64,000 nt of DNA from an uncultured Helicobacter sp. (GCA_949299115.1 CASFZH010000007.1:1-64000), one strand, 5' to 3'; counted from the first letter of the stretch, positions 1 to 10,214 are shown. Numbers and translations are program-made. Notes: generated by a model not told the origin, from the sequence alone.

Positions 1-1
1 A

Positions 2-325
2 GGGATTGCGATGATTGGCGGAAAATACAAGATAATGATTTTACATCATTTAATGCAAGGGGCATTGCGATACAACCAAATCGCTAAAGCTCTGCCAAAG
101 GCAACGCCAAAAATGCTCTCTCAACAGCTAAAAGAGTTAGAATCTGATGGTATTATCAAACGCACACTCTATCCTGTCGTGCCACCAAAGACGGAATACA
201 ATCTCACTCCTTTAGGAGAGGCTTTAAAGCCTGTGATAGAATCTCTTTGTGCTTGGTCGCAGCATTATTATGAACTTTGCGGAGTAGAAGACCCGCATAA
301 AGATAAAAAGCTTACATTGAACTAA
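2..325 (+). CDS. HxlR-family transcriptional regulator, 5' end outside window
   Basis: The window opens inside this gene: the reading frame is open from base 2 and the usual N-terminal Cys-containing segment of HxlR proteins is missing. The visible part carries the family hallmarks: IGGKYK at the start of the winged helix, MLSQQLKELESDGI in the recognition region, VVPPKTEYNLTPLG in the wing, and the closing CAWSQHYY. HxlR regulators are small one-domain DNA-binding proteins, often responding to aldehydes, quinones or redox stress. The target here cannot be told, because the divergent partner gene would lie to the left of the window. Confidence 0.85.
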   Translation, partial: GIAMIGGKYKIMILHHLMQGALRYNQIAKALPKATPKMLSQQLKELESDGIIKRTLYPVVPPKTEYNLTPLGEALKPVIESLCAWSQHYYELCGVEDPHKDKKLTLN

Positions 326-509
326 AAATTGCTATTTCCACTCTTGCATTTTCTTTATTTCTATATATGGGAATGGATAGCTTTTTGCAAGCTTTATCTA
401 GATAGAATCTAGCATTTTGCGTATCGCCTAACATCACTCTGTTTTTACTCGATATGGCAATCTCTGCTATAATGGAGTGTAAGATTATAGTTAAAACGGA
501 GCTTATGCG

Positions 510-962
510 ATGTTTGCCCCATTATCATTCTTAAAAAGCCTTTTTGCTTCCAAGCAATCAAAGTTTGAGGAATTGCTAGAAAGCATTTACCCCATTCGTA
601 TCATCACAAAAGATGAAAGCACGGATGAGATACTCATCACGCCACCTATTACTGATGAGAAGATTTCTAGCTTAGAATCTCTTTTGCAAAAGGGCGTGGA
701 AGTTAGGGCAAAGGATATCCACTCTGTGCAGGAGTGTTTACAGGAGCATATCGCAGAAATGACGCAAAGCCACGAGTGCTATAAGCACCTAGATGCCACT
801 ATCTGCACCTACCGCACAGAGCAAAGCCAACAATCCCAAAGCCCCCATACAGAGTATGAATCCTCTGTATCAGACGAGGTAGAGCGTGATAGATGGGCTA
901 AGGATCGTAAAGAGCGGCTTGAGAGAGTTTTGGGATTATTACAACGTTTTTATAAGGCTTAG
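510..962 (+). CDS. hypothetical protein, 150 aa
   Basis: A 150-residue hydrophilic protein I do not recognise. It starts at ATG with a GGAG ribosome binding site about 8 bases upstream. The N-terminal 80 residues look like a folded alpha/beta region. Residues 105-125 are a Ser/Gln-rich linker, and the last 30 are a charged helix rich in Arg, Lys and Glu. No signal peptide or membrane segment is visible. It stands alone between the HxlR gene and the reverse-strand viperin gene. Confidence 0.6.
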   Translation: MFAPLSFLKSLFASKQSKFEELLESIYPIRIITKDESTDEILITPPITDEKISSLESLLQKGVEVRAKDIHSVQECLQEHIAEMTQSHECYKHLDATICTYRTEQSQQSQSPHTEYESSVSDEVERDRWAKDRKERLERVLGLLQRFYKA

Positions 963-1291
963 GTAAGATATAAAATTTGAATGCAAAAAGTGCTTTGAGA
1001 AATAGAGATAAGTGAAAAAAGTCCTTGCCTTAGAGCAAGAGGCTTAAAATTTAGTCTTAATCCCTGCTATAAGCGATACCAAAAAGCTGGAGCAAAGACA
1101 AAAGATATTGTAAAATCCAAATACAGCGAGATAGCCACATTCACAGGGCTGCTATATAACCCGCGAATGATGTTATGTGTCATAAACCACATACGCACCA
1201 AAGAGCAGCACACACAATAAAGATGTAAATAAAGACATACTTTTGTAGCAATGTGCTTAGGCAATAAACACATTGCATTATTCTTGACTTT
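963..1291. other. gap with no convincing gene
   Basis: Between two convergent genes. A reverse-strand frame at 1067-1273 would give a hydrophobic 68-residue peptide, but it has no ribosome binding site and no recognisable family. A short stem (CTTGC/GCAAG around 1024-1041) may help terminate the upstream gene. Nothing else is seen. Confidence 0.4.
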
Positions 1292-2143
1292 TTAGAGTTG
1301 GTGCTCTAAACATTGATTTGATATATGTGGCTTGTATATTGTAATGTCTGGACGCATATAGCGATTTTTATAGGCATCCAAGTTATAACCCATAGAATCA
1401 AATGCATCCTTTACACAAACATCTAAAATACTCGATGAATAGACATATTTCCCGCCAACATTGTTAAAAAATCTCCCCAAAGAATCAAGCATAATATAAG
1501 AGTTTGTCATACAAATGTTGTCTTCTATTTGCATTATATTAAAGTGAGCTTTATGCCTATGTATAAAATCCCTAAAACAAGAATCTGTAATACACATATC
1601 TTTGGTATTAAGCTTATCAATAGGCAGAACTTGAAAAATTTTCCACACATCTGGCTGTGCCTTTTGTATAAAATCATTCATATCATCATCTTTATTGAGG
1701 GTATTTACTACTGTATTTATCTTGAGCCTTTTGCCATTCTTTTTTATCATCTCACAGAGCCACAAATACGCCTCTTCTTGTAAAGCCTTATTGCCAACAC
1801 GGCGACCAATCTTGATATTTATCGCTGGATTGATAGAATCTATACTAATGCCGATTGTCTCACAATGTCGCAGAGTTGTCATAAATGTCTTGTTATCTTT
1901 TAAGAATATTGAACCATTGCTAACAACGCTTAGAGTGTGAAATGACGATAAATATTCCACAAGGGCATTATAATCTTTGTGTAATGTAGGTTCACCTCCT
2001 ACAAGATTTATAGCCTTAAAATCCTTTAATTTTTTAGCGATAGCGAAAAGATCGCTATGTGTGGAATATTTAGCCGCATAGCAAAATGCACAATGCATAT
2101 TGCAGTGATTAGTAAAGTGCCAGTTGAGTTTGAGATTTTGCAT
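1292..2143 (-). CDS. prokaryotic viperin homologue (radical SAM 3'-deoxy-3',4'-didehydro-NTP synthase)
   Basis: A 283-residue radical SAM enzyme with the viperin signature. It has the CX3CX2C iron-sulfur motif at Cys14, Cys18 and Cys21, GGEP at 49-52 and SNGS at 75-78. It also has blocks I recognise as viperin-specific: a CDS-like SIDS segment, KINTVVN, WKIFQ, SYIMLD and SSILDV, in the same order as in animal viperin. Viperins convert CTP, GTP or UTP to didehydro chain-terminating nucleotides that block viral polymerases. Bacterial members (pVips) are antiphage proteins. The start has a good AAGGA site. The nucleotide kinase gene often found beside pVips is not present nearby. The NTP specificity cannot be read from the sequence. 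Confidence 0.88.
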   Translation of the reverse strand: MQNLKLNWHFTNHCNMHCAFCYAAKYSTHSDLFAIAKKLKDFKAINLVGGEPTLHKDYNALVEYLSSFHTLSVVSNGSIFLKDNKTFMTTLRHCETIGISIDSINPAINIKIGRRVGNKALQEEAYLWLCEMIKKNGKRLKINTVVNTLNKDDDMNDFIQKAQPDVWKIFQVLPIDKLNTKDMCITDSCFRDFIHRHKAHFNIMQIEDNICMTNSYIMLDSLGRFFNNVGGKYVYSSSILDVCVKDAFDSMGYNLDAYKNRYMRPDITIYKPHISNQCLEHQL

Positions 2144-2325
2144 AGCTTTATCCTTGTGATATGAAGTGTTATGATTAACGCATTGGAATCTTAATACAAC
2201 GATTAGACGACAAATGGCGACACAAATTGTACTTACAATATAAAGCAGAAAAAAGACACATCAGCGAACACTTCTTAAGATGTGTTTAGAATCTCATCTC
2301 ATAAACCCTGAACACATTTCTTTCA

Positions 2326-2472
2326 TTATTTTTTATTTTGTTGATTGGGGTTTAGCTGCTTGCCCTTATTGCCTTGATTTTGGTCATATTGCTTATTTGT
2401 CCCGCTTGTGCCTTTATTGGCATTTTGCATATTTGCTGCATTGTTTTGTGGTGTTATTTTTTTATCTGACAT
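2326..2472 (-). CDS. small Asn/Gln/Lys-rich protein, 48 aa
   Basis: A short reading frame with ATG at 2472-2470 and a strong AGGAG site directly upstream. The 48-residue product starts MSDKKITPQNN and ends NPNQQNKK. It is almost free of hydrophobic residues and is likely disordered. It lies upstream of the viperin gene on the same strand, about 180 bases away. The function is unknown. A fragment with a similar Gly/Lys/Asn/Pro tail lies just upstream (2586-2681), which suggests a small family at this site. Confidence 0.6.
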   Translation of the reverse strand: MSDKKITPQNNAANMQNANKGTSGTNKQYDQNQGNKGKQLNPNQQNKK

Positions 2473-2585
2473 TGTATTCTCCTATATGTTTGATTGTTGG
2501 CATTACAGAATCTTAAAAACGCAAATGCGTTGATAGCTTTCTGTCTCTGCCCTATTTGATAAGCACACTGTTGTGCTAACTATAG

Positions 2586-2681
2586 CTATTTACCTTTTGG
2601 TGTATTACCGCGACCTTTACCAGAGGGTTTCCCTGTGGTGCTTGGGTAGTTTGGATTAGTATTCTTTCCCTGTTGTGTATC
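2586..2681 (-). pseudogene. 3' remnant of a second Gly/Lys/Asn-rich small protein
   Basis: In this frame the reverse strand reads a 31-residue tail beginning DTQQGKNTNPNYPS, followed by a Gly/Lys/Ser/Thr-rich stretch and the end NTPKGK, then TAG. Its composition matches the neighbouring 48-residue protein. I found no start codon with a ribosome binding site in frame. The upstream part runs into the start of the ankyrin gene on the other strand. It reads as the end of a gene whose 5' part was replaced. Confidence 0.35.
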
Positions 2682-2699
2682 GCAAGAGCCTTGCAGTAT

Positions 2700-4658
2700 A
2701 TGTATGATGAAGCCATAAAATATTTTGGAGAAGATCTGACAAATCTTGCCATTAAACATTTTAGGCTGATAAACACAATAATTCTACACAGAAATATGTT
2801 TGCTATGCATACACAAGATGTAAGAAGTTTTGATTACTTTCTGACCCAGCACTATCAATCTAAGGTATCCAAAGAAGCCTACCAGAGCCTATGTCGCTAT
2901 CTTGATTGGTATATCGATGCAAGTTTGTTTAATGTATTTTTAGAATTTCATGCAGATAAAGAGAGCTTTACTCCACAAAAAGACGAGATTCTAAGAGAGA
3001 TGTTTGCACACTGCACTAAGATTATTACTCCATTGCTTATGCTAACAGAAGAGAATTTTTTTAAACATATAGAATTTTTCTTACCTGTAAATGCCTTTAG
3101 TCCTCAAGAATGTAGCGTAGAATTAGAAAATTATATGGAAGCTAACACACAAAGCTTTTATAATCCCAACTCTACTAAGATTAAAAATCTCTCGCAACAA
3201 GAGCTAGAATCTTTATTTAACATAGAATCTAAAGAAGATATAAAACTTATGCAAGAAGCCTATTTTCTTACACAGCCAGGAAGAGAGAAAGAGTTGGGAG
3301 ATAAAGAGAGATTAGAGGCGATATTTAAAGAGCTAGATTCTATATCAAAGACAGAGGATAATCCCTATATAGCCTTTCCAAAGGCACGATTCTATGCTCA
3401 AATGCGTGATTTTGACAATGCCTTAAAATACTATCTCAAGAGTTTAGAATCTGGTAAAGGTGTATTGGGTAGAAATTATCGTAACTGCATAAAAGAGGGC
3501 TTAATGATTGCTGCTCAAAGCACACGAAAGAAACAAGTAGATTTGCATAATGCTAAAAGTGATTTTACAAAATTTTATAAAGAGGCATGTTTTGCTGGGC
3601 TTATAGATGAGGACACAGAATCTTTAAAACAACACTTTCTCACAGATGAAAAGAAAAAGTTTGATTTGTATTTTGTACATCTTTTTTCAAAAAGCATTAT
3701 AAAAAGCACTACTGGGAAAAAATCAAAATCCATAAACATTAGTCCAAATTTTTCTATTGCTTTGAGACATGATTTAGATTCCATAAAAATCGATTTTGCT
3801 AATCCTAATAAATGGCTTAAAGAATATCCAAATCCCATTACCCAACTTATGCACTGCTGTGATTATGGTGATATAGAATCTGTTAAAAAACTCATAGAAG
3901 CTGGGGCAGATGTAAATATGAAAAAGAAAAATGATAATGCCACCGCCTTGATATATACTATCCCAGATCTAATCTTCAATGAGCCTTCGCAACAACACAT
4001 CGAAATAGCAAAAACACTTATCCCCAAAATGTCAAAAGAAGCCATTAATGCAAGGCTTGTGAAGAAAAAAGAAACTGCCTTGTCTTTAAGTATGTATTAT
4101 GGATTGGATACCATTGTGAAGCTACTTCTTGAAAACGGGGCAAATCCTAATCTCAAGCATTGCACTATGGGCGATATGACTGCACTCTATTGGTGCATTC
4201 AGCTTATTTCCTGTGCTAAAGGCAATCATCGTAAAATCACACCATTTAGGAAAAAGCCTTTTAGTAATGCAGACATTAAAAATATGGCAAAAACAATGCC
4301 TTTGAATGCAACCTTTGATGACGAACTTTTAATGGGATTTCAAAATGTAATGCAAAGTGATATGCGGGAGTTTTATGAAATAATGATGAAAGAACAAGAT
4401 GAATTTTTTAAGAGTAATGTAGAATCGTATTACAGAATCTTTGATATATTGCTTCCATATTGTGATGTGAATATCCCGCAAGAAAATTTATACAATATAA
4501 GCCAATTGATGTTTGCCACAGAGCTTAATGAAGTGGAGCTAGTCAAAAAGCTTTTAGGCAGGGGTGCGGATAAAAATCATAAAAATAGCTATGGCAAAAG
4601 TGCTTATGACTATGCTTGTGTGCATTATAATATAGAACTAATGCGAATACTTCAGTAA
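2700..4658 (+). CDS. ankyrin-repeat protein, about 650 aa
   Basis: A long cytoplasmic-looking protein. The first 380 residues are alpha-helical and of no family I know. The C-terminal part has ankyrin repeats: one near LMHCCDYGDIESVKKLIEAG with ADVN following, one with TALSLSMYYGLDTIVKLLLENG, and a last one with LMFATELNEVELVKKLLGRG. Such repeats bind other proteins. The start is uncertain: ATG at 2700 has only a weak AAGAG upstream, and a TTG at 2673 is also in frame. No signal peptide is seen. The gene faces away from the viperin gene. A link between the two is only a guess from position. Confidence 0.75.
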   Translation: MYDEAIKYFGEDLTNLAIKHFRLINTIILHRNMFAMHTQDVRSFDYFLTQHYQSKVSKEAYQSLCRYLDWYIDASLFNVFLEFHADKESFTPQKDEILREMFAHCTKIITPLLMLTEENFFKHIEFFLPVNAFSPQECSVELENYMEANTQSFYNPNSTKIKNLSQQELESLFNIESKEDIKLMQEAYFLTQPGREKELGDKERLEAIFKELDSISKTEDNPYIAFPKARFYAQMRDFDNALKYYLKSLESGKGVLGRNYRNCIKEGLMIAAQSTRKKQVDLHNAKSDFTKFYKEACFAGLIDEDTESLKQHFLTDEKKKFDLYFVHLFSKSIIKSTTGKKSKSINISPNFSIALRHDLDSIKIDFANPNKWLKEYPNPITQLMHCCDYGDIESVKKLIEAGADVNMKKKNDNATALIYTIPDLIFNEPSQQHIEIAKTLIPKMSKEAINARLVKKKETALSLSMYYGLDTIVKLLLENGANPNLKHCTMGDMTALYWCIQLISCAKGNHRKITPFRKKPFSNADIKNMAKTMPLNATFDDELLMGFQNVMQSDMREFYEIMMKEQDEFFKSNVESYYRIFDILLPYCDVNIPQENLYNISQLMFATELNEVELVKKLLGRGADKNHKNSYGKSAYDYACVHYNIELMRILQ

Positions 4659-4738
4659 TTGTGCTATATAACACTAATAGAATCTAAAGAGCATAGAATG
4701 TTGTATAGCTTAAAATAATAGGCGTATATAGAAATCTC

Positions 4739-5257
4739 CTACCAACCCCTTTTATACGCCTCTACCACGACTTCTACACGCATTTGTGGTAATCCAAGCC
4801 CAGCGACTTACACCATAGTCCATATAGGAGCTATCTTACATCGCTTTTTAAATTGAGAAGTCATAAGTTCATTTATCTCATCTGTTATCTTGCCTGTGAG
4901 ATATATCGTTACGCTATACACCTCACTCCAGCTACTCCCAGCAGATTCTAAGACAAAGCCGACATTTTCAAAGGCTTGATTGATTTCGTCCTTTAGCTCT
5001 TTATGTGGGAAATTAAAATCCCTATCCCAGCCGCCTTGCCCTGAAATCTTAACAATCTTATTATCAATCACAATCGCTGTGCTAGCCCCAAATCCTTTGA
5101 AGCTATCGCCAATAGCACCTTTTGGGTTATGCACCATTATGCCTTGCTTTGTAGATTCGCTCATTACTGCCTCCTTTGCAAATGCGTGAAAACTTAGAAT
5201 CTGTATGCCAACAAATAATGTAAAAATATGTAGAATCTGCATTGTGTGCTTGTGCAT
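4739..5257 (-). pseudogene. RidA (YjgF/UK114) family protein interrupted by an in-frame stop
   Basis: The reading frame starts at 5257 with a hydrophobic N-terminus resembling a signal peptide, then a RidA domain (SGQGGWDRD, INQAFENVGFVLESAG, VYSVTIYLT, IAPIWTMV). RidA proteins hydrolyse reactive imines and enamines. A TAA at 4808-4810 ends it after WTMV. The next 22 codons, in the same frame, spell the missing end of the domain (VAGLGLPQMRVEVVVEAYKR) before a TAG at 4739. A single codon therefore truncates the protein, removing the C-terminal strand. It may be inactive. The neighbour upstream is an MFS transporter on the same strand. Confidence 0.8.
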
Positions 5258-5424
5258 TCTAAATCCTTTGTATCAATATAAAGTACAATGGTAGCAAATT
5301 CTATCAATAAAGTAAATACGCACTTTTTTGTAATATACTATAAAATTTGTAATATACTTTACTTTTGTAAAGTTAAAAAGATATGCTATATCAATAACTT
5401 TGCATAATGCTAAAATAACAACTT

Positions 5425-6765
5425 TTATGATATTTGTTTTTTGTGCATTTTGCCAATTATTACTGTTAAGATTCCCAAAAGTACCATATACCAACCAAGT
5501 GCTAGAATCTGTCCGCTTTCCTTTGCCCACGCAAAAAATATAGGCGTTAGCCCGCCAAAGAGGGCATAAGAAATATTATATGCAAAGGAAATTCCGCTAT
5601 ATCGGATAGTTGCTGGGAAGCTTTGCGTCATCACGATAGGTGTAAAAACCATAAGCCCCGCACTAAATGCCATAAGATAGTATAAAAGGAGCAAGACATC
5701 AAGAGGAATTGCTCCAAAATTTTCATTATTTATAGAATCTCTGCTGCCTATGATATTTTCGCCATTCTCATCATAAATACTCACGCTATAATAAAAACTT
5801 AAGGCAAATACTGCCAAAGCAATGCCAAAGAGCAAACTTGTCCTTGCCACTCCAAGCTTATCGCTAATAATCCCTGCAAAGACATTGCCAGAAGCTAGGA
5901 AAAATATCGCGATAATTTGATAGATGACTTTTGAAATAGGATTGAGATTAAACACTTCGCTTAAGAGATTTGGGGTTAAAAGCACGGTTATCACGACACA
6001 GCCTGTCAAAATCCAAGTACTAAAAAAGGATTTTATCACGCTAAATTGTGAAGTTGTAAACACTTCTTTAATAGGGAGATTCTGTGTTTGCTTGAGGGTT
6101 AGAATCTCTTGAAATACCGGCGTTTCATTCAAAAATTTTCGCAAAAAGAGTGAGATAATCCCAAAAATCCCCCCAAGGATAAAGGGTATCCGCCATGCGT
6201 ATTCTCGAATCTCTTCTTGAGTAAAACTCACATTAATCGCCAAAGTAACAATGCTACCAAGCAAGATTCCAGAAACTACGGCACTTGTAAAGATTCCAAG
6301 ATGAAAGCCTAGTGATTGTTGATTGCTATGTTCATAGACAAATACCCACGCTCCTGGTAGCTCTCCACCAATAGCAATGCCTTGCAAGATTCGAATTACC
6401 AAGAGGGCGATAGGTGCAGTATAGCCGATACTTTCAAAGGTTGGCATAAGCCCTAGTGCAAAGGTCGGAATCACCATAAGCAAAATAGAGAGCATAAACA
6501 TCTTTTTGCGTCCGCTTTTATCCCCAAAATGTGCCATAATGATTCCGCCTAGCGGTCTTGCAAAGTAGCCCGCTGCAAATGCTCCATAGGTATTTATGCT
6601 TGCCCAAAAGGGGCTAAGTGTGCTTGGGAAAAAGAGGCTAGAAATCACTTGCGTAAAAAATACAAAAATAATGAAGTCATAAAACTCTAGCATTCCGCCA
6701 AGTGAGCTTAAGCCTAAGACTTTGATTTCACCCGTTTTCAAAGGCACTTTTTTAGAATATGACAT
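5425..6765 (-). CDS. MFS transporter of the metabolite:H+ symporter (MHS) family
   Basis: A 446-residue membrane protein with about 12 hydrophobic segments. Family marks are LSSLGGMLEFYDF in helix 1, RPLGGIIMAHFGDKSGRKKMF in the first cytoplasmic loop and RILQGIAIGGELPGAW in helix 4. These belong to the MHS group, which includes ProP, KgtP and ShiA and moves organic acids, betaine or proline with protons. A polar insertion near residues 335-355 is unusual. A good GGAGAAAC site precedes the ATG. It lies upstream of the broken ridA-like gene, perhaps in one unit. The substrate is not predictable. Confidence 0.85.
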   Translation of the reverse strand: MSYSKKVPLKTGEIKVLGLSSLGGMLEFYDFIIFVFFTQVISSLFFPSTLSPFWASINTYGAFAAGYFARPLGGIIMAHFGDKSGRKKMFMLSILLMVIPTFALGLMPTFESIGYTAPIALLVIRILQGIAIGGELPGAWVFVYEHSNQQSLGFHLGIFTSAVVSGILLGSIVTLAINVSFTQEEIREYAWRIPFILGGIFGIISLFLRKFLNETPVFQEILTLKQTQNLPIKEVFTTSQFSVIKSFFSTWILTGCVVITVLLTPNLLSEVFNLNPISKVIYQIIAIFFLASGNVFAGIISDKLGVARTSLLFGIALAVFALSFYYSVSIYDENGENIIGSRDSINNENFGAIPLDVLLLLYYLMAFSAGLMVFTPIVMTQSFPATIRYSGISFAYNISYALFGGLTPIFFAWAKESGQILALGWYMVLLGILTVIIGKMHKKQIS

Positions 6766-7006
6766 AATGTTTCTCCTTTAGTGTCTTACATCACATCAAA
6801 GCTTAATTATACTACAAATTGTTTTAGTATTTATAATGCTTGATTCCTTTGAGATTGGAGTTATGAATTAGCTATTCTATCGCACAAGGATAAAAAAGAT
6901 TCACATAAAGTAAATCATAAATCAATAATTTTTTAAAATCCATACGAATCGCAAAATACAAATCATATCAAAACACAAGCATTAAGTAATGCAATGTCTT
7001 TAATTC

Positions 7007-9289
7007 TTAAGATAATGATTTAAGATAATGATATATTGTTTCTATTGTCTTATCTGTAAACTGATGAGGTTTTGCAAGAAATAATTTCATATCTTTTAGA
7101 AATACTGTGATAATGTCATCAATGTCCCGATAGCTTTGTTTATAATGAAATGGTATTTCTTTTTGTATCTGTTTGTGCAGTGTTGTGATTCTGCATAGTG
7201 TAGCATACATTTTTATTTTTCTCTCAAGCATAATATCTTCATATTGACATAGTATCTCTTGGGGTGTAAGTGGCACACCTTGTTTGTAATGCCTAACTAT
7301 ATTTTGAAAAATTCTATAAAAATTTGAACCTAGAAAATCTTTTTGAAACTTTTGTATTTCACTCTTATAATCTAGTTTCTTTTGTTGTCTTTTATGTGTA
7401 AGCGGCAAGACAATCTCACAAATTTTTCTATCATACATGTACGTATTTATAATAGCCCAATTAAAATCACTTCTACGATTATAATTTTCTTCTAGCGTAA
7501 AATTACGAACTTTCAAAGCTTGGGGATTATAGATAAATGGTATTGCCTCCTCTATGGAGACTTATGTCTTTGATTCTCCCTATATCTTCTTGTATTTTAA
7601 GCTGTCTTGTCCCCATAATGCCTTGTTTCAGATTTGTTATGTGCCTCTTTAAGGGGATTTCACTATAAAAAGGATATTCCAAATGTCTGTAATCTTTGCT
7701 TGAATAATCATAATAGCTTTCTTGAAAATGATAATCCTTAGAATCTAAAGCTTTATAATACTGTAAAAGTCCTGTTTTTGCACTAAATCGTTTGCAGGCA
7801 AAATATAAATCAAGTAATTGTGTTCGTAAAGCGAAAAAAATGGTAGTGGAGCTTCACCACAATTTTTGCTAATACAAATATCAATATCTGTGTGAGAATG
7901 TCGTGCAATATGGTAAAAATAGTCTATATTATAAACTTCTTGATTTACAATACCATAAAATTCACAATCATCATCAAGTATCCAAGCAATAAAATCTTCT
8001 CCATATTCTATACTCCCTTTTTTGTATAGAGCTTCTTGCAATTCTGTGCGACTTTGGGCTATGGGCTGTGGTGTTTCTAGCCACTGACAATGTAAAAATT
8101 GTCTTTGCTCTTTATGCAATCTTGCATAGAATTCTTCATAATCTTTTTTGTACTCTTTCGCACTGATGATAATAATCATAAAGCTTTGTAAAAATGATGA
8201 TTTCTGTGGCTGCAAGGCAAAAAAAGATTCTAAAAATCTTTTGAGATTATCCATATCATAGCTTATTACTCCAAGCATAAGACATATAGCTTGAATCTCA
8301 TAGTTAGAAGATATCTTGGATTGAGAATCTTGTATTGTATTAAGGTTTGAAAAATTGCTTGTTTTTGTATCCTTTATGGGTATTATATTATCATAGCTAA
8401 AAAGTCTTTTAGCTCTGTGTAATGACTGTTCTAAGATTTCATGTGAATGCTCAAGGATATATTTGCGATAAAATGTGGTAAGTCCCTTGCTTTTAGATTC
8501 AGTGTTTTGCGTAACGCTAGAATCTTCATGATAATGATTTACTAAAGGCTTTGGTATAAAGAGAGTTTGTAGATTATAGGCTTTTTGGTATTCAACATAA
8601 CGTATGAGTAAATCCCTGTCTGTAGTGCTTTTTAGACTTTCATCAAAGCCACCTATGAAGAAAAATGTCGCAAGATTTATAAAAAGACTGCTACCTTGTA
8701 TATTTGGATTTTGCATAAAAATTTTTTCTTTTGTAAGCAATTCTTCAGTTGGTAATAAGAGTTTATTGTTATTTTGTGTTATAAAAGAGATTCCAGCTGC
8801 TACAAGGGCTATTTTATTTTTACCATTGTTTTGTTGTATAGAATCTTGTATCGTATTCAAAGCTTCTTGCAAATATTCTTTTTCCCAAGAATCATCATCA
8901 TCTAAAAATGCAAGATAGTAATGTGGCAAAGATGATGTGTTAAACAATATTTTTGCATAGTCTTTAGAATCTGTGATATATTGTGTACTATATTTATTGT
9001 TTTGAGAATGAGCTAAAAATTTTTGCAAAACATACATAGCCCCGCTATTCCAAGATCCAGTGCCAGAATGATGTTTTGTTCTTGTATTACGAATAATTTG
9101 TATGGGAATGGTAGGGTTTATAGAATCTGTGTATTGTTGCAAGATATGTGTGCAGTCTTTTTCATTATCATCGACAACGACTATTGTAAGATTCTCTTTT
9201 AGATTCTGCGTGATGACACTGTGTATCGCTCTATGAATGAGTGTATCAAATCTTTTATGACTTGTGGCAATAATGACAGCTATATTCAT
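7007..9289 (-). pseudogene. two-domain glycosyltransferase, split by two frameshifts
   Basis: Three frame segments add up to one protein of about 760 residues. The first (9289-7745) holds a GT2-type domain with VVVDDNEKD and the metal-binding LDDDDSW, then a second transferase-like domain with WILDDDCEF. It runs into a stop near an A5 run (7775-7779 on the reverse strand). One extra A would continue in the next frame as LVQKTGLLQYYKALDSKDYH through to HRGGNTIYL, ending at 7527. A second shift near 7530 leads to NPQALKVRNF and the last segment, down to 7007. The ATG overlaps the stop of the upstream fucosyltransferase by 4 bases, as in an intact operon. Likely inactive. Confidence 0.8.
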
Positions 9290-10214
9290 ATATCCAGCCT
9301 TATATAATGTGGTGCAAGATAGCTTTGTGATGCATAAGAACCATCATTAAGCCATTGTTTTGGTGTTATAATAATGGAATCTTCATTTTTTAGAAATGCA
9401 ACCCACCACGATAATGTGCTATTTGCCATAATAAGATGTTTGCACTGTTGCATCAAAAAGAAATCAAAGGCAACATTATCACAAAGATTCTTATCCATAA
9501 GAACGCAGTCCTTATCTTGAAAATGCTGTGTTATGAATGCTTTGTCATCACTGAAAATAAAAAATGTTGGATTATATAATTTTTTTCGCATTATCTGTAA
9601 GGCATTGGTGTAATATTGTGTTTCACTAAGATTGATAGGATAATTGCTCTGTAAAAAATCTCCTCTCCTTATATGCACAGCCGCAGATTCTTTAGTATTT
9701 TTGATTTTTTGTAGTGCTACTACATTATGACTATCTAATGGCGACTGAAAATGTATTGTTTGTTGTAGCAAAGTCTTGATTGGTGCAAAAATTTCATATC
9801 CCCAGAATCTTTCTTTAGCAATATATATAACATTATCTAAACTTTCACACATTTCATTGAAATTATCGAAAAATATATGTGGCACAAATAGAATTTTAGA
9901 ATGTTTTTTGGAAAAACAGATGTTGTGTCTTTTATTATTATCGTAGCGAAAGTTGTTTATAGCCATAAGCACACTAAAGGAAAAAAGATGCCTAATTTTT
10001 GCAAAAGTTGATATGAAGAATATAAAATTTTTATATCATTATAAAATTTATGAATTTCTATATTTCTTGCTCCCATACCATTTTTTGTGCAATACCTACT
10101 TGCATCAAAAACAACATTTTTTTGTATTTTTAAGCTTATAAGTGTGCCAAAGGCATAGTGAAAGAGTTGATTGTCCAATCCTCCTCGTAATTCGATAATA
10201 AGTGGATTTGACAT
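9286..10214 (-). pseudogene. GT11 alpha-1,2-fucosyltransferase, frameshifted
   Basis: The N-terminal part (10214-9957) has the GT11 opening ELRGGLDNQLFHYAFG. The C-terminal part has the GDP-fucose motif AVHIRRGDF and the closing MANSTLSWWVAFL. The two lie in different frames. The change occurs around an A6 run on the + strand (9981-9986): one more base would read GIFFSFSVLMAINNFRYD without a break. GT11 enzymes add fucose in alpha-1,2 linkage, for example in Lewis-type LPS antigens. This copy is probably dead or switched off. A second GT11 gene at 40123-41022 is intact. Confidence 0.85.

Noticed and set aside
1067-1273. 68-residue hydrophobic reverse-strand frame
   Set aside because: No ribosome binding site and no family; a faint likeness to small efflux proteins was too weak to report as a gene.
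2280-2516. 78-residue forward frame rich in Leu, Phe and Cys
   Set aside because: It is the antisense shadow of the 48-residue Asn/Gln-rich gene, which has a much better start.
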